A stretch of 64,000 nt of DNA from Pseudomonas azotoformans (lineage in GTDB: Bacteria > Pseudomonadota > Gammaproteobacteria > Pseudomonadales > Pseudomonadaceae): the NCBI RefSeq assembly GCF_900103345.1, contig NZ_LT629702.1, positions 1,178,001-1,242,000 on the forward strand, in the 5' to 3' direction. This document shows positions 46,062 to 55,293 of this stretch, in pieces (positions within the stretch are counted from its first letter, which is position 1; the number at the start of each line of letters is the position of its first letter). Both the position numbers and the translations under genes were made by a program. The notes under the pieces were generated by a model, which saw only the letters and a program-made list of their open reading frames with translations, was not told the DNA's origin and made no database searches.

Positions 46062-47918
46062 TTATCGGTCCCCGTGGTCATTAACCTTGCGCACACGGTC
46101 AACAATCAGCTCAAACAACAAGTATGGCTCGCTGTGCTTTCCACCCTGAGCACGCTTGAGCAGTGCTTCGTTCCAGTCACCGGTCCACAGGCCGATAACA
46201 TCTTCGATCAACCAGGTGCCTATGCCTTTTCCGAGCAGGGCTGCTTTGTCGGGTGCAATCTGGGTCGCTGATTCGCCGCGTTCTATCAGATCCTCAATCA
46301 GGCGTGCGGGGATCACAGGGATGGAAACCCCCTGGCATTCGGGGCCAAGCAACAGCAGGAAGCTGGCCATCGTCTGGCTTGTCAGGTCGTGCAGCTGGCT
46401 GTTCTTGATGGGGTAGTACTCGCGACCGCCAGAGGTTAGATAGAGCCGTTTGGCCTGTAGCAACGAGGCGCGTCGTGCAAAGGTTTTCCCCGACTCGCGG
46501 CCTTCAAAGATCAGGCATACATCGGCGGAAAAACTGTCCGAGCCCAGGCCTGGGCCACCTTCTTCCTGCTTGCCGACAATCCGGTGCACCAGTTTCAGCT
46601 CCAGGCGTTCATTGGCGTCGGTTTCATCGGCAATGATTGCAAGTTGCTCTGTGATGTTTGAAAAAGCCGTCGCGAGGCGTTCAAACATCAACGTCAAATG
46701 GACTTCTTCTCCGCTGGACAGTGTTTTATAAATCCAGGCGGCTGACCTGTTTGCTGACTCATTCAACGTCCGCTCAATCAGTTGCTCGAACTCAGCATTG
46801 TCAATCCATGTTCGGGCTGTTGTCGCAGCGGGGCGCGCTGAAATGGCCTCGTTACGTTGGGACATATTCAGGGCCATCAGGTCAGGTGCCTGATGGGCCA
46901 TATCCCTGACGGCGCAGGCACGGCGGCGTACCAGTCGGTCTGTGTGGTTGAGTAGACTGGAAAGTGCTGCCTCGCAGCGGTCGCCATGCAGTTCCAGCGC
47001 AGTGAACACGATGGCCCTGTCTTGATTGAGCGGGCCGTACCACAACAGGGCTTCGAGAGTGGCCTCTCGCAGGGCTGTGTCACCTTCAATCACTGCGTCC
47101 AGCTGGCGTCGCCACGACGCCTTGGTCTCGCAGCCGAGCTGGGTAACGGCATAACTCGAAGTCGGGTACGTAGAGAGACCGAACTCTCGAAGCAATTCGG
47201 CAACCAGGGTGACGGGCCCGTCAAGCGCGAGGGACAGCCCGGATTCGCTGTCATTACCAATGCCGCCACCCCACAGCAGGTGTTGCAACTGACCCCATCG
47301 GGTATCACCCGACCATCTGGCGAAAAGCGAAGACAGTTCTTCTCGACTCTTGAACGAACCCAGCTGCGTCATGACTGCCGACAGAATCTGCATTGCCCCG
47401 GAGCGGTGTCCGTTGAGCTTGCAAAGACGAGGGACCCACACGTTGAAATTGGGCGTTTCGTTGCGGACTTTGCCCAGCAGGACCTCGAGCAGTTCAGGGT
47501 CGTCCTGCAGTCGCTGCCAGCGCTTGATGAACGTACAAAAATCGTCATTGACGCTGTAGTGTTTTTCTTTGGTAAACAACGAAATCGCGTGTTCCTTGAG
47601 CAACGACCCGACGAGGTCCCAGTGGTCGCTGCCCCATTTCAGCAGCACGTCCAGGATCGCTTTTCTGGGCTCATAACCGTTGATTCGTTGGCTGGCCCAC
47701 TCAAGGCTCACAAAACGCTCACCGCTCAGCACCAAGGATTCTGCTGCCTCAACGATTGCGCTGGCGGCTGCTGGAGCATTCAGTTCGTCCTGACTATAAA
47801 AATTACTGCCCGCGTGCAAGATAACCGCCTGGATCGCTTGATCAACGTCGTCGTAATGATCGGGAGGCTGTGGTTTTGGTTGAGATGGGATGCCAATACC
47901 CAAAAAATAGTCGTCCAT
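46062..47918 (-). CDS. Large unrecognised protein with helical repeats and C-terminal D...QAKR nuclease-like motif
   Basis: 618 residues from the ATG at 47918, which has AGGACTTTG upstream. The first 440 residues are almost all helical, with HEAT-like blocks (TDRLVRRRACAVRDMAH). Then Glu440 (ELKLV), SAD with Asp466, and LLQAKR with Gln488 and Lys490; the Asp-Gln gap is 22. The spacing and flanks match the 567-residue gene at 35936-37639 (21 residues; LLQAKR in both), and a QLHDL helix and FLLLL strand follow in both. I infer a PD-(D/Q)xK-type nuclease or nuclease remnant. The C-terminal 110 residues are not recognised. Confidence 0.7.
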   Translation of the reverse strand: MDDYFLGIGIPSQPKPQPPDHYDDVDQAIQAVILHAGSNFYSQDELNAPAAASAIVEAAESLVLSGERFVSLEWASQRINGYEPRKAILDVLLKWGSDHWDLVGSLLKEHAISLFTKEKHYSVNDDFCTFIKRWQRLQDDPELLEVLLGKVRNETPNFNVWVPRLCKLNGHRSGAMQILSAVMTQLGSFKSREELSSLFARWSGDTRWGQLQHLLWGGGIGNDSESGLSLALDGPVTLVAELLREFGLSTYPTSSYAVTQLGCETKASWRRQLDAVIEGDTALREATLEALLWYGPLNQDRAIVFTALELHGDRCEAALSSLLNHTDRLVRRRACAVRDMAHQAPDLMALNMSQRNEAISARPAATTARTWIDNAEFEQLIERTLNESANRSAAWIYKTLSSGEEVHLTLMFERLATAFSNITEQLAIIADETDANERLELKLVHRIVGKQEEGGPGLGSDSFSADVCLIFEGRESGKTFARRASLLQAKRLYLTSGGREYYPIKNSQLHDLTSQTMASFLLLLGPECQGVSIPVIPARLIEDLIERGESATQIAPDKAALLGKGIGTWLIEDVIGLWTGDWNEALLKRAQGGKHSEPYLLFELIVDRVRKVNDHGDR

Positions 47919-48100
47919 TGACAAAGTCCTGATTGAGCGCGGGTGAGTGTGGAAAGTTAATAGCGAGCACTTAGTCACGCAGTGCCCGAACTGGAATGGT
48001 TGCCAGCAGATTGCTTAGAGGTGCCGGATACGCCGATGGCGGTTTGCTTGGGCTCTGGCGCGAGGATTCTAGCGCGAAAAAAAATGAATAACACTGCAAC

Positions 48101-48197
48101 TGTGGCGAGCGGGCTTGCCCCGCGTTGGGTTGCGTAGCAGCCCCAAAAACGCTGGGAGCGCTACGCACTCCAATGCGGGGCAAGCCCGCTCACTACA
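48101..48197. repeat. REPIN, second class
   Basis: The left arm at 48101-48124 (TGTGGCGAGCGGGCTTGCCC and CGCG) is nearly the reverse complement of the right arm at 48174-48197. Inside, TGCGTAGC (48131-48138) pairs with GCTACGCA (48160-48167), so the whole element can fold into one long hairpin. It differs from the REP class at 6692 and lies between the nuclease-like gene and pchA. Confidence 0.9.
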
Positions 48198-48265
48198 GCA
48201 ACCCCGTTCGCCACAGGGTACTTATTCTATCTAAAGACCTTGAAAGGGCACGCTCTTGGAGTGGA

Positions 48266-49627
48266 TTAATGGGGGTGGAGCAATAGCGCCTGCTCCATGC
48301 TGGCCAGCTTGATTTGGGTTTCCTCATACTCCTTGGCCGGCTGGGAGCCCTCGACAATCCCGCAGCCTGCGAACAAATGACAGTGCCGTGGGCTGATCAG
48401 CGCCGAACGCAGCGCCACCAGGAAATCCCCGTTGCCCTGTGAGTCCAGCCAACCCACAGGTGCCGCATACCAGCCCCGGTCGAAGCCTTCGTGGCGCCGG
48501 ATGAAATCCAGGGCTGTCGTGCTGGGTAAGCCACCCACCGCCGGCGTCGGGTGCAGCGCCTGGATACCGTCCAGCAAACGCTTGTCGGGGTTGAGCTGCG
48601 CCGTTATCGACGTACTCAGGTGCTGCACGGTGGCCAGTTTCAGCAGGCCGGGGCAGGGCGCGGCCTGGAGATCACTGACCTTGCCGCTCAACGCCTGGGT
48701 GATCGTCTGCACCACCAGTTGGTGTTCATGGTGTTCCTTAGGGTCGGCCAGTAACCGCACACCGATAGCCTGATCTTCGTCGGCGGTGAGGCCCCGTCGC
48801 GCGCTGCCTGCCAGGGCATGGGTGGTCAGGCGACCCGCCTGGCAACTGAGCAGTCTTTCGGGGGTGGCCCCCATGAAGCAATGCTCGCCACGGTGCAGCG
48901 CAAACAGGTGGGAAGCGTTGCGCCGTGCATGCAGTCGCTGCATCACTGCACCCGTGTCGAGGGGCGCGTCCAGCTGGTACTCGATATGCCGCGCCAACAC
49001 CACTTTGTTCAAGTCGCCACCTGCAATGGCTTGCAGCGCCGTATCGACCTTGCCCTCCCATTGGTCTGAAGGCAGTGCGTTGCGTTCGATGATGTGCGGC
49101 GCAGTGGCCGTCGCGCTGGGCGGGTTGAGCAATTGCAAGTAGGCCGCCAGACTCTCGCGGGTCAAGGCCGCCGGGTCGCTGTCGGGTTCGATCACCCGCT
49201 GGCAGCGCAGCCAGCGGCCGTCGGCTTCTTCGCTGAGCAGCCAATGGGCCAGGTGAAAACTGGTGTCGGCGAAGGCCGCCCACTGCGCTGCGCAGGGCCG
49301 CTGTTCGTCGAAACGCATGCCGCCCAGCAGCAACGGTAGCTTGGGCCCGTCGACTACCGCGTCGGCGCACAGGGCGAACCAGTGGCGGTCCACCTCACGC
49401 ATGCGCTGGGGGCCGCTGGCCTCAACCTGCCAGGCGCAGCCCAGGCCGAACAGGGCCAGGTCCGGCGAGTGCGTGCACCAGAAGAAACCCTGTCGGTGGG
49501 CTTCATAAAGGGCCAGGGCCTCAAGCGTTGGGGTGGCGTGCGCGGCAACGGCGAGGACCGGCCGTTGATACGCTACGGCCCGCTCGTGCGCGGTCTGGAA
49601 CACCTTCAACAAGTCATCTGCGTTCAT
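48266..49627 (-). CDS. pchA: Salicylate-forming isochorismate synthase PchA
   Basis: A 453-residue chorismate-utilising enzyme of the isochorismate synthase group. Diagnostic blocks are NKVVLARHIEYQL, GATPERLLSCQAG, LAGSARRG, HEHQLVV, HLSTSI, HPTPAVGGLP and the C-terminal GCGIVEGSQPAKEY. PchA converts chorismate to isochorismate for salicylate. The start ATG overlaps the stop of pchB by four bases. It is the last gene visible in the operon. Confidence 0.95.
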   Translation of the reverse strand: MNADDLLKVFQTAHERAVAYQRPVLAVAAHATPTLEALALYEAHRQGFFWCTHSPDLALFGLGCAWQVEASGPQRMREVDRHWFALCADAVVDGPKLPLLLGGMRFDEQRPCAAQWAAFADTSFHLAHWLLSEEADGRWLRCQRVIEPDSDPAALTRESLAAYLQLLNPPSATATAPHIIERNALPSDQWEGKVDTALQAIAGGDLNKVVLARHIEYQLDAPLDTGAVMQRLHARRNASHLFALHRGEHCFMGATPERLLSCQAGRLTTHALAGSARRGLTADEDQAIGVRLLADPKEHHEHQLVVQTITQALSGKVSDLQAAPCPGLLKLATVQHLSTSITAQLNPDKRLLDGIQALHPTPAVGGLPSTTALDFIRRHEGFDRGWYAAPVGWLDSQGNGDFLVALRSALISPRHCHLFAGCGIVEGSQPAKEYEETQIKLASMEQALLLHPH

Positions 49628-49932
49628 ACCGCCGTGCTCTTTTTCTGCAGCCAGAAGGCGGTCTGTTCGGCGATGTACCAGTGGATGATCTGGTTGAACA
49701 GACTTTCGACAAACTCACCGTCCAGCCCCACGGCCTGCGCCCATTCCCGCCGCTGCGGCAGCATCGCGGCCACGCGGTCGGGGGCGGCGATGCTGGCCTG
49801 GTCCGGCTTGAACTGCGAGGCCGCCTTGACGTACTGCATGCGCAGGCCGAGGGCGTCGATGATCTGGTGGTCGAGGGTATCGATGGCGTGACGGATGTCG
49901 GTCAGGCCGGTGCAATCTTGCGGGGTTTTCAT
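49624..49932 (-). CDS. pchB: Isochorismate-pyruvate lyase PchB
   Basis: 102 residues of the chorismate mutase II (AroQ-like) fold. It begins DIRHAIDTLDHQIIDALGLR, with catalytic Arg and Lys residues in RMQYVKAASQFK and a C-terminal FNQIIHWYIAEQ. It splits isochorismate into salicylate and pyruvate. It overlaps pchA and pchC by four bases each. Confidence 0.95.
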   Translation of the reverse strand: MKTPQDCTGLTDIRHAIDTLDHQIIDALGLRMQYVKAASQFKPDQASIAAPDRVAAMLPQRREWAQAVGLDGEFVESLFNQIIHWYIAEQTAFWLQKKSTAV

Positions 49933-50675
49933 ACCAGGGCTTCCTTGAGGCAGGCAGTGCGTTGCAGCAGGTGGTCAATGACTGGGCGCGGCTGTTGCTT
50001 GAGGTAAAAGTGATCGCCCGCGAACAGGCGGATATCCGGGGTGTGGTGGGTCAAGTCGGTCCAGGCACAGGCCTGGTCAAGGCTGACTTCACCGTCGTCG
50101 GTGCCCAGCAGCACATCAACCGGCGCGGCCAGGCGATGCAGGTGTTGCGGGCGCCAGGTTTCGATGGCCTGGTAGTCGCTGCGCAGGGTGGGCAGGAACA
50201 GCCCGCGCAGTTGCGGGTTGGCCCACAGGCCGGCGGCTTCGGCATCCTGGCGCAGGATGTCGGCGATCAGCGTCGCGTCGTCCTGGCGGTGCAGGTCACT
50301 CCGTGGTTGCCGGTGGGGCGGCGGGTGGGCGGAAACGAACACATGCGCAGCCCCGGCCCCCGCTGCCTCCAGCTGCACGCCCACGGCGTACGCAAGTGCC
50401 GCGCCCATGCTGTGACCAAACAGCAGCAAGGGGTGGGCGGGCAGGTTCAGCAGCGCCTGGGCGATGTGTGTGGCCAGCGTCGGCAGGCACGGTACGTGTG
50501 CCTCGTTGAATCGCTCTTCACGCCCGGGGTATTGCACCGCCAGCAGGTCGATGTCGCCCGGCAGGTGCGCCAACCATGGGCGGAAGAAACTTGCGCTGCC
50601 ACCCGCATGGGGCAGGCACACCAGGCGTGCGCGCGGTTGGTTGCCCTCACGCAGGGCGCGCAGCCAGGCACTCAT
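49929..50675 (-). CDS. pchC: Type II thioesterase PchC
   Basis: 248 residues from the ATG at 50675. It has the alpha/beta hydrolase start LVCLPHAGGSASFFRPW, the nucleophile motif FGHSMGAALAY (Ser) and the terminal GDHFYL (His). These enzymes remove wrong acyl groups from NRPS carrier domains. It overlaps pchD by four bases; the longer frame is an antisense-type extension. Confidence 0.93.
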   Translation of the reverse strand: MSAWLRALREGNQPRARLVCLPHAGGSASFFRPWLAHLPGDIDLLAVQYPGREERFNEAHVPCLPTLATHIAQALLNLPAHPLLLFGHSMGAALAYAVGVQLEAAGAGAAHVFVSAHPPPHRQPRSDLHRQDDATLIADILRQDAEAAGLWANPQLRGLFLPTLRSDYQAIETWRPQHLHRLAAPVDVLLGTDDGEVSLDQACAWTDLTHHTPDIRLFAGDHFYLKQQPRPVIDHLLQRTACLKEALV

Positions 50676-52270
50676 AGGGCCAGCACCTGTTCGGCCAAGG
50701 CTTTGCGGTTGACCTTGCCCAGGCGTGTCAGTGGAAACTCGTGTAGCACCTGCAAGCGGTCCGGCAATTTGTAAGCGGCCAACCCACGTTCGCGCAGCCA
50801 GGCGTTGATCGAGGCCAGGTCGATACGCTCGCCGTGGGCCAGCACACAGGCACAACTGCGCTCGCCCAGGAGTTCGTCCGCCAGGGCCACCAGCGCCACG
50901 TCGCGGATCAGCGGATGACCGAGCAGCAGGTTCTCGATCTCTTCCACGGGGATTTTCTCACCGCCGCGATTGATCACATCCTTGCTGCGCCCTTCGACAA
51001 TCAAGTGCCCCTCGGGCAGGCGTCGCACCAGGTCGCCGCTGCGATAAAAACCGTCGGCGGTAAAAGCGCGCAGGTTCTGCTCGCCGGCGTTGTAGTAGCC
51101 GCGAATGGTGTAAGGCCCGCGCACCAGCAACTCGCCCACCGCACCCGGCGCCACGGGCACGTCGTCGGCATCGACAATGCGGATTTCATCGTCGGCCGTC
51201 AGCGGCAAACCCTGGGTGTCGTAGACGCGCTGTTGCGGGTCGTCCAGCGGCGTGAAGCACAGCAACCCCTCCGCCATGCCGTACACCTGTTGCAGGCCGC
51301 ACCCCAAGGTCGGGCGGATACGGGCCGCGATCTCGGCCTTGAGCCGTGCACCACCGACCTGCAGCCATTGCAGGCTGCTCAGGTCGTTATCGGACCATTG
51401 CGCCACTTCCAGCCAGAGCATCACAAGCGGCGGGATCAGGGCGGTGTGGGTAATGCGTTCGCGCTCGATCAACTCGAAGGCGGTGTCCGGGCTCGGTTCC
51501 GGCGCCAGCACGAGGGTGGCGCCGACACTGAACACGCCCAGCGCGCCGGGGGAGGCGAGGGGGAAGTTGTGCGCCACCGGCAACGCGGCCAGGTAACGGG
51601 TGTCGGCATCGAACCCACACGCCTGGGCCGCCAGCCGCGCATTGCAGGCGTAGTCGTCATGGGTGCGCGGGATCAGCTTGGGCAGGCCGGTGGTGCCGCC
51701 GGACAACAGCAGCACCGCCACTTCGCGCGAGTCCGGCGCGGGCCATTCGCGCGGGCTGGCGACGCACTGCGCCAGCGCCACGAACTCCTCCGCTGCGCCG
51801 ACCACCCACACCTGTTGCAGGCTTGGCACTTGCTCGCGCAATGCGCGCGCCAATGGGCGGTAGTCGAAGCCCAGATGCTGGTCGACGATCACATAGGCCA
51901 CCGCCTGGCTGAGGTGCGCCAGGTGCGTAAGTTCATGTTCGCGATGGGCCGGCAGCGCAAACACCGGAATGGCGCCCAGGCGCAGCAGGGCAAAGGTCAG
52001 GCTGAAAAACTCGGCGATGTTCGGCAACTGCACCAGCACCCGCTGGCCGGCCTCCAGCCCACGCTCGGCGAGGCCGGTGGCCAGGCGGTCAGCCTGCCGG
52101 TCGAGTTCGGCGTAGCTCCAGCGCCGGGTGCCGTCAACCAAGGCCTCCTTGTGCGGCGTGCGCCGGGCCTGCTCGCGCAGCAGATCGCCCAGGGCCACGC
52201 CACGCCAATAGCCTTGTTCGCGGTAGCGTTGGATAAAGTCGGCGGGCCAGTCAGTGCATCCATCAAGCAT
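50672..52270 (-). CDS. pchD: Salicyl-AMP ligase PchD/YbtE
   Basis: A 532-residue aryl-acid adenylate enzyme. Motifs: LLLSGGTTGLPKLIPRTH (ATP loop), YGMAEGLLCFT, RSGDLVRRLPEGHLIVEGR, and the C-terminal catalytic Lys in TRLGKVNRKAL. It activates salicylate for loading onto the aryl carrier protein. The start has AAGGAGATTGCC upstream, the best ribosome-binding site in the operon. It overlaps the VOC gene by 8 bases. Confidence 0.93.
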   Translation of the reverse strand: MLDGCTDWPADFIQRYREQGYWRGVALGDLLREQARRTPHKEALVDGTRRWSYAELDRQADRLATGLAERGLEAGQRVLVQLPNIAEFFSLTFALLRLGAIPVFALPAHREHELTHLAHLSQAVAYVIVDQHLGFDYRPLARALREQVPSLQQVWVVGAAEEFVALAQCVASPREWPAPDSREVAVLLLSGGTTGLPKLIPRTHDDYACNARLAAQACGFDADTRYLAALPVAHNFPLASPGALGVFSVGATLVLAPEPSPDTAFELIERERITHTALIPPLVMLWLEVAQWSDNDLSSLQWLQVGGARLKAEIAARIRPTLGCGLQQVYGMAEGLLCFTPLDDPQQRVYDTQGLPLTADDEIRIVDADDVPVAPGAVGELLVRGPYTIRGYYNAGEQNLRAFTADGFYRSGDLVRRLPEGHLIVEGRSKDVINRGGEKIPVEEIENLLLGHPLIRDVALVALADELLGERSCACVLAHGERIDLASINAWLRERGLAAYKLPDRLQVLHEFPLTRLGKVNRKALAEQVLAL

Positions 52271-52976
52271 GGCAATCTCCTTGGTCAGTCGGGCCGCCCA
52301 GCAACTGGGCGCCGTGCAGATTCAGCGGGTGCGCAAGGCCGGTGATTTGCACCGCCTGTACGCCGGTGTGTGCGGCCGGCTGGATACGCAGCAGCGGATC
52401 GTCAGCGGCGAGCAGGTCCAGGGCGGCCCGGTCGGCGGGGTGTACACCGAGGTGGATCGCCGCCAGCCCGGTGGCGCCATTCGGGTGGACCATCCGCGCC
52501 GGGTGTTGGGAAGGGATGTAGGGCGTGACCAGGAAGGGCAGGCGGTCATGGCGCGGGTACACGAAGCGAAAACGGGTGTGGCTGCCGTCGGCGCAGGTGC
52601 GCCGCCAGTTCACCGTGCGGCCCATGCGCACGCCGCCGGCTGCCAGGCCGTCAAGGCGTGGGGCCAGGTCTTCACACAGCAATGCCAGGTCGCAGAAACC
52701 TTCGCCCTGGGCCGCCCAGCGCAGCATGCGGCGCCCCGCGCCACGCCCGGCCAGGCAATCGATGGGCCACTTGAATAGCCAGGCGTGGCGTGGGGTGGTG
52801 AGCAATTCGATGATCGGTCCCTGGGCGAACCAGATGTGCGCGTGTTGCGCACGCGCTTCGGCGGTGGCGTAGGTTACCTCGAAACCGGCCGCGCGAAAGG
52901 TCGCCACGGCCTGGTGCAGATCGCGCACCCACAACAGCACATGGCTGCAGTGGGAAGAGGAAGGGGCAGTGTTCAA
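52263..52976 (-). CDS. VOC / glyoxalase-like protein in the siderophore operon, TTG start
   Basis: 237 residues. The N-terminal part is a VOC fold (CSHVLLWVRDLHQAV, then HIWFAQGPIIELL with a putative metal Glu), and the second half resembles the Glyoxalase_3 domain (PF13468) with HLGVHPADR. The start is a TTG overlapping the stop of the reductase (TTGA), and homology starts at once, so no other start fits. It is not part of the pyochelin or yersiniabactin pathways I know. Possible roles: metal-dependent isomerase or cyclisation catalyst, or self-resistance. Confidence 0.8.
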   Translation of the reverse strand: MNTAPSSSHCSHVLLWVRDLHQAVATFRAAGFEVTYATAEARAQHAHIWFAQGPIIELLTTPRHAWLFKWPIDCLAGRGAGRRMLRWAAQGEGFCDLALLCEDLAPRLDGLAAGGVRMGRTVNWRRTCADGSHTRFRFVYPRHDRLPFLVTPYIPSQHPARMVHPNGATGLAAIHLGVHPADRAALDLLAADDPLLRIQPAAHTGVQAVQITGLAHPLNLHGAQLLGGPTDQGDCHA

Positions 52977-54118
52977 AACGGCAGGGCTCCCAGCAGTTGG
53001 GCGGTGTCATCACCGCAGGGGGGGTGTACGCCGTGGGCGCAGGCGTGGAGTTCAGCCAGGGGCAACGGGCGCGGCACCGGTGGCTCGATCAACGCGGGCA
53101 TGCCGATCAGGCTGTTCATTTCGCGCCAGGCCATCGACACTTCGGTGGCCCACACACCGCTGCGCAAGCGGCGCGCGGGCGTCTCGATGTCGTCGCACAA
53201 TTGATCCAGGGCAACGCTGACCGCGTCGGGCCAGACCTGGTTGAACACCTGGTGGTAGCTCGCCGGCACCTGCGGGTCGAGCACGACCATGGTCGGCCCG
53301 GCCAGCCGTTCACTGCCGACGCCGGCCATGATCAGGCGGTCGGTGCCGTCCCGCGCTGCGTGCAGGCGTGGGTTCCACAGCAGCGGGCCGTGGGTGTCGC
53401 ACAGGCTGAGCACGCCGGCTTCGCAACCGACTTCCAGGCGGTGCAGCAGGAAGGAATGGTTGTCCGGGTCCTGGGGATGCACCTGGTTCTGGATGCGCAG
53501 GCTGATCGGCACGCCGTTGAAACTCGCGCTGAGCCGTGTGAAGGGTTGTGCGCCGACGCCTACCGCAGGCTCGGCAAACAGCCACGGGCGCAGGCCACCG
53601 GCCAGGCGCCCGAGAATATCCAGCAGCGGGTAGGCCACCTGGCTGTTGCACGCCGCCTCGATATAGGCCAGGCCCTGGTGTTCGCGCAGGTAACTCGCCA
53701 CGGCCAGGAAGCGCCGGATCGCGAGGATGTTCGGGTACAGCGTATTCACCGCATAGGCTGCCTGGCCCTGGCGTGCGGCCTGCATGCACGCGGCGATTTC
53801 ACGGTGGTGCACCGGGTGCTCCTGCAACACATGGATGCCCCGGCGCAGCAACTGCTGGGCCAGTTCGCTGCCGGCGCCACCGGTCGCGCCGGAACGCACC
53901 ACGATGCAGGCGATATCCACATCCTCCGGCACCTGTTCCACCGAGGCGTACAGCGGCACGCCGTAGTGATCGGCGCAGGCCTGGGAGTAAGCATTGCCGC
54001 GCGACAGGATGCCCACCAGCGCATAGCGTTCGTGGGCACGGGCCAGGGCTTGCAGGTAGATGCGCCCAAACGCGGTGCCGGCAACGATCACGCGTTTACG
54101 GACCAACGCGCGGCTCAT
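52973..54118 (-). CDS. Thiazolinyl imide reductase (PchG/Irp3-type)
   Basis: 381 residues from the ATG at 54118. An NAD(P)-binding Rossmann fold starts VIVAGTAFGRIYLQAL. It then has IACIVVRSGATGG, HVLQEHPVH, and a C-terminal dimerisation domain, the layout of PchG and Irp3/YbtU, which reduce one thiazoline to thiazolidine. Its presence says the NRPS product holds a thiazoline ring. It overlaps the P450 by four bases (ATGA). Confidence 0.9.
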   Translation of the reverse strand: MSRALVRKRVIVAGTAFGRIYLQALARAHERYALVGILSRGNAYSQACADHYGVPLYASVEQVPEDVDIACIVVRSGATGGAGSELAQQLLRRGIHVLQEHPVHHREIAACMQAARQGQAAYAVNTLYPNILAIRRFLAVASYLREHQGLAYIEAACNSQVAYPLLDILGRLAGGLRPWLFAEPAVGVGAQPFTRLSASFNGVPISLRIQNQVHPQDPDNHSFLLHRLEVGCEAGVLSLCDTHGPLLWNPRLHAARDGTDRLIMAGVGSERLAGPTMVVLDPQVPASYHQVFNQVWPDAVSVALDQLCDDIETPARRLRSGVWATEVSMAWREMNSLIGMPALIEPPVPRPLPLAELHACAHGVHPPCGDDTAQLLGALPF

Positions 54119-55293
54119 GACCAGCTCACCGGCAGGCAGTGGGCGCCGCGAAAGAACGTTGCCGTCTTCCACTGCACCTCGCCACACCGTTGCAGCCCCG
54201 GCATGCGCTGGACCAGCGCGTGCAGGGCCTCTTGCAATTCCACCCGCGCCAGGGCCGAGCCGATGCAATGGTGCAGGCCATGGCCGAAGCCCAGGTGGCC
54301 GCCGGCATCACGTTGCAGGTCCAGCACCTGCGGTTCGGCAAAGCGCGCCGGGTCGTGGTTGGCCGCACCGATCGAGGCGAACACCGCTTCGCCCTGGCGC
54401 ACCAAGGTCTCACCCACCTGGATATCCTCCAGGGCGTAGTGCACGAACATTGCCGCTGACGCCAAGGGGATGTAGCGCAGCAGTTCTTCCACGGCCTGGG
54501 GTATCTGTGCGGGATCCGCCTTGAGCTGTTGCCATTGCGCGGGGTTGTCCAGCAGCACCTGGATGAAATTGGGAATCTGCGAGGCACTGCCCTCATACCC
54601 GGCGACCAGGATCGCGATGCACAACAGCAGCAATTGCTCCTCGCTCAGATGCTCGCCCTGTTCGTTGGCCTGGGTCAGGGCGGTCATGAAGTCATCACGC
54701 GGTTCGCGGCGCCGCTCGGCAACCAAGCTATTGATGTAGGCCGCGAGTTCGCCCAGATGCTGCTGGGTCTGTGCGGCGTCTTCGGCGCGGGTGGACAGCA
54801 ACGAATCGTTCCACACCTTGAAGCGGTCGCGGTCCTGCAGCGGTACGCCGAGCAGTTCGCAGATCAGCGCCAGGGGCAGCGGCAGGGCGTAGTCGTTGAC
54901 CAGGTCGGCGGGCGGGCCGGCGGCCAGCATGCGGTCGATCAACTGATGGGCGCAGGCTCGTGCATGAGGGCGCAAAGCTTCGACCCGGCGCCGTGTGAAG
55001 GCCTGGGCCGCCAGCGAGCGGATGCGCGTGAGTTGCGGTGGGTCCATCATCACAATCCCACCGGCGATACGCGGGAAGGCACGCGGGGCGTCGTCGCGGT
55101 GGAAGGCTTCGCTGCGGCTGAAGCGTCGGTCGCCGAGCACCAGGCGTACATCGTCATAGCGCGTGGCAAGCCAGGCGGGAGCGCCGATGGGCATCTGGAT
55201 GCGCAACAGTCCCGGTGCTTGCTGGGCATGGCGATAAGGTTCAGCCAGTGCAAGGTCGGTAAAGGCGTTGAAGGGGTAGGCCAACGGGGTCAT
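54115..55293 (-). CDS. Cytochrome P450 with altered I-helix
   Basis: A 392-residue bacterial class I P450. The heme-binding loop FGHGLHHCIG (Cys343) and the ExxR pair Glu270-Arg273 are intact. The I-helix reads AGYEGS (231-236) where AG-x-(D/E)-T is usual, so the oxygen-activating Thr is replaced by Gly. This may still work with the following Ser, or signal unusual chemistry. P450s are not found in the pyochelin or yersiniabactin operons; some act on carrier-bound aminoacyl groups. No ferredoxin gene is visible. Confidence 0.92.
   Translation of the reverse strand: MTPLAYPFNAFTDLALAEPYRHAQQAPGLLRIQMPIGAPAWLATRYDDVRLVLGDRRFSRSEAFHRDDAPRAFPRIAGGIVMMDPPQLTRIRSLAAQAFTRRRVEALRPHARACAHQLIDRMLAAGPPADLVNDYALPLPLALICELLGVPLQDRDRFKVWNDSLLSTRAEDAAQTQQHLGELAAYINSLVAERRREPRDDFMTALTQANEQGEHLSEEQLLLLCIAILVAGYEGSASQIPNFIQVLLDNPAQWQQLKADPAQIPQAVEELLRYIPLASAAMFVHYALEDIQVGETLVRQGEAVFASIGAANHDPARFAEPQVLDLQRDAGGHLGFGHGLHHCIGSALARVELQEALHALVQRMPGLQRCGEVQWKTATFFRGAHCLPVSWS

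Noticed and set aside
48198..48265. Promoter or Fur box for the pch genes
   Set aside because: pchA is the last gene of a minus-strand operon. The operon promoter must lie beyond 64000; nothing in this gap reads as one.
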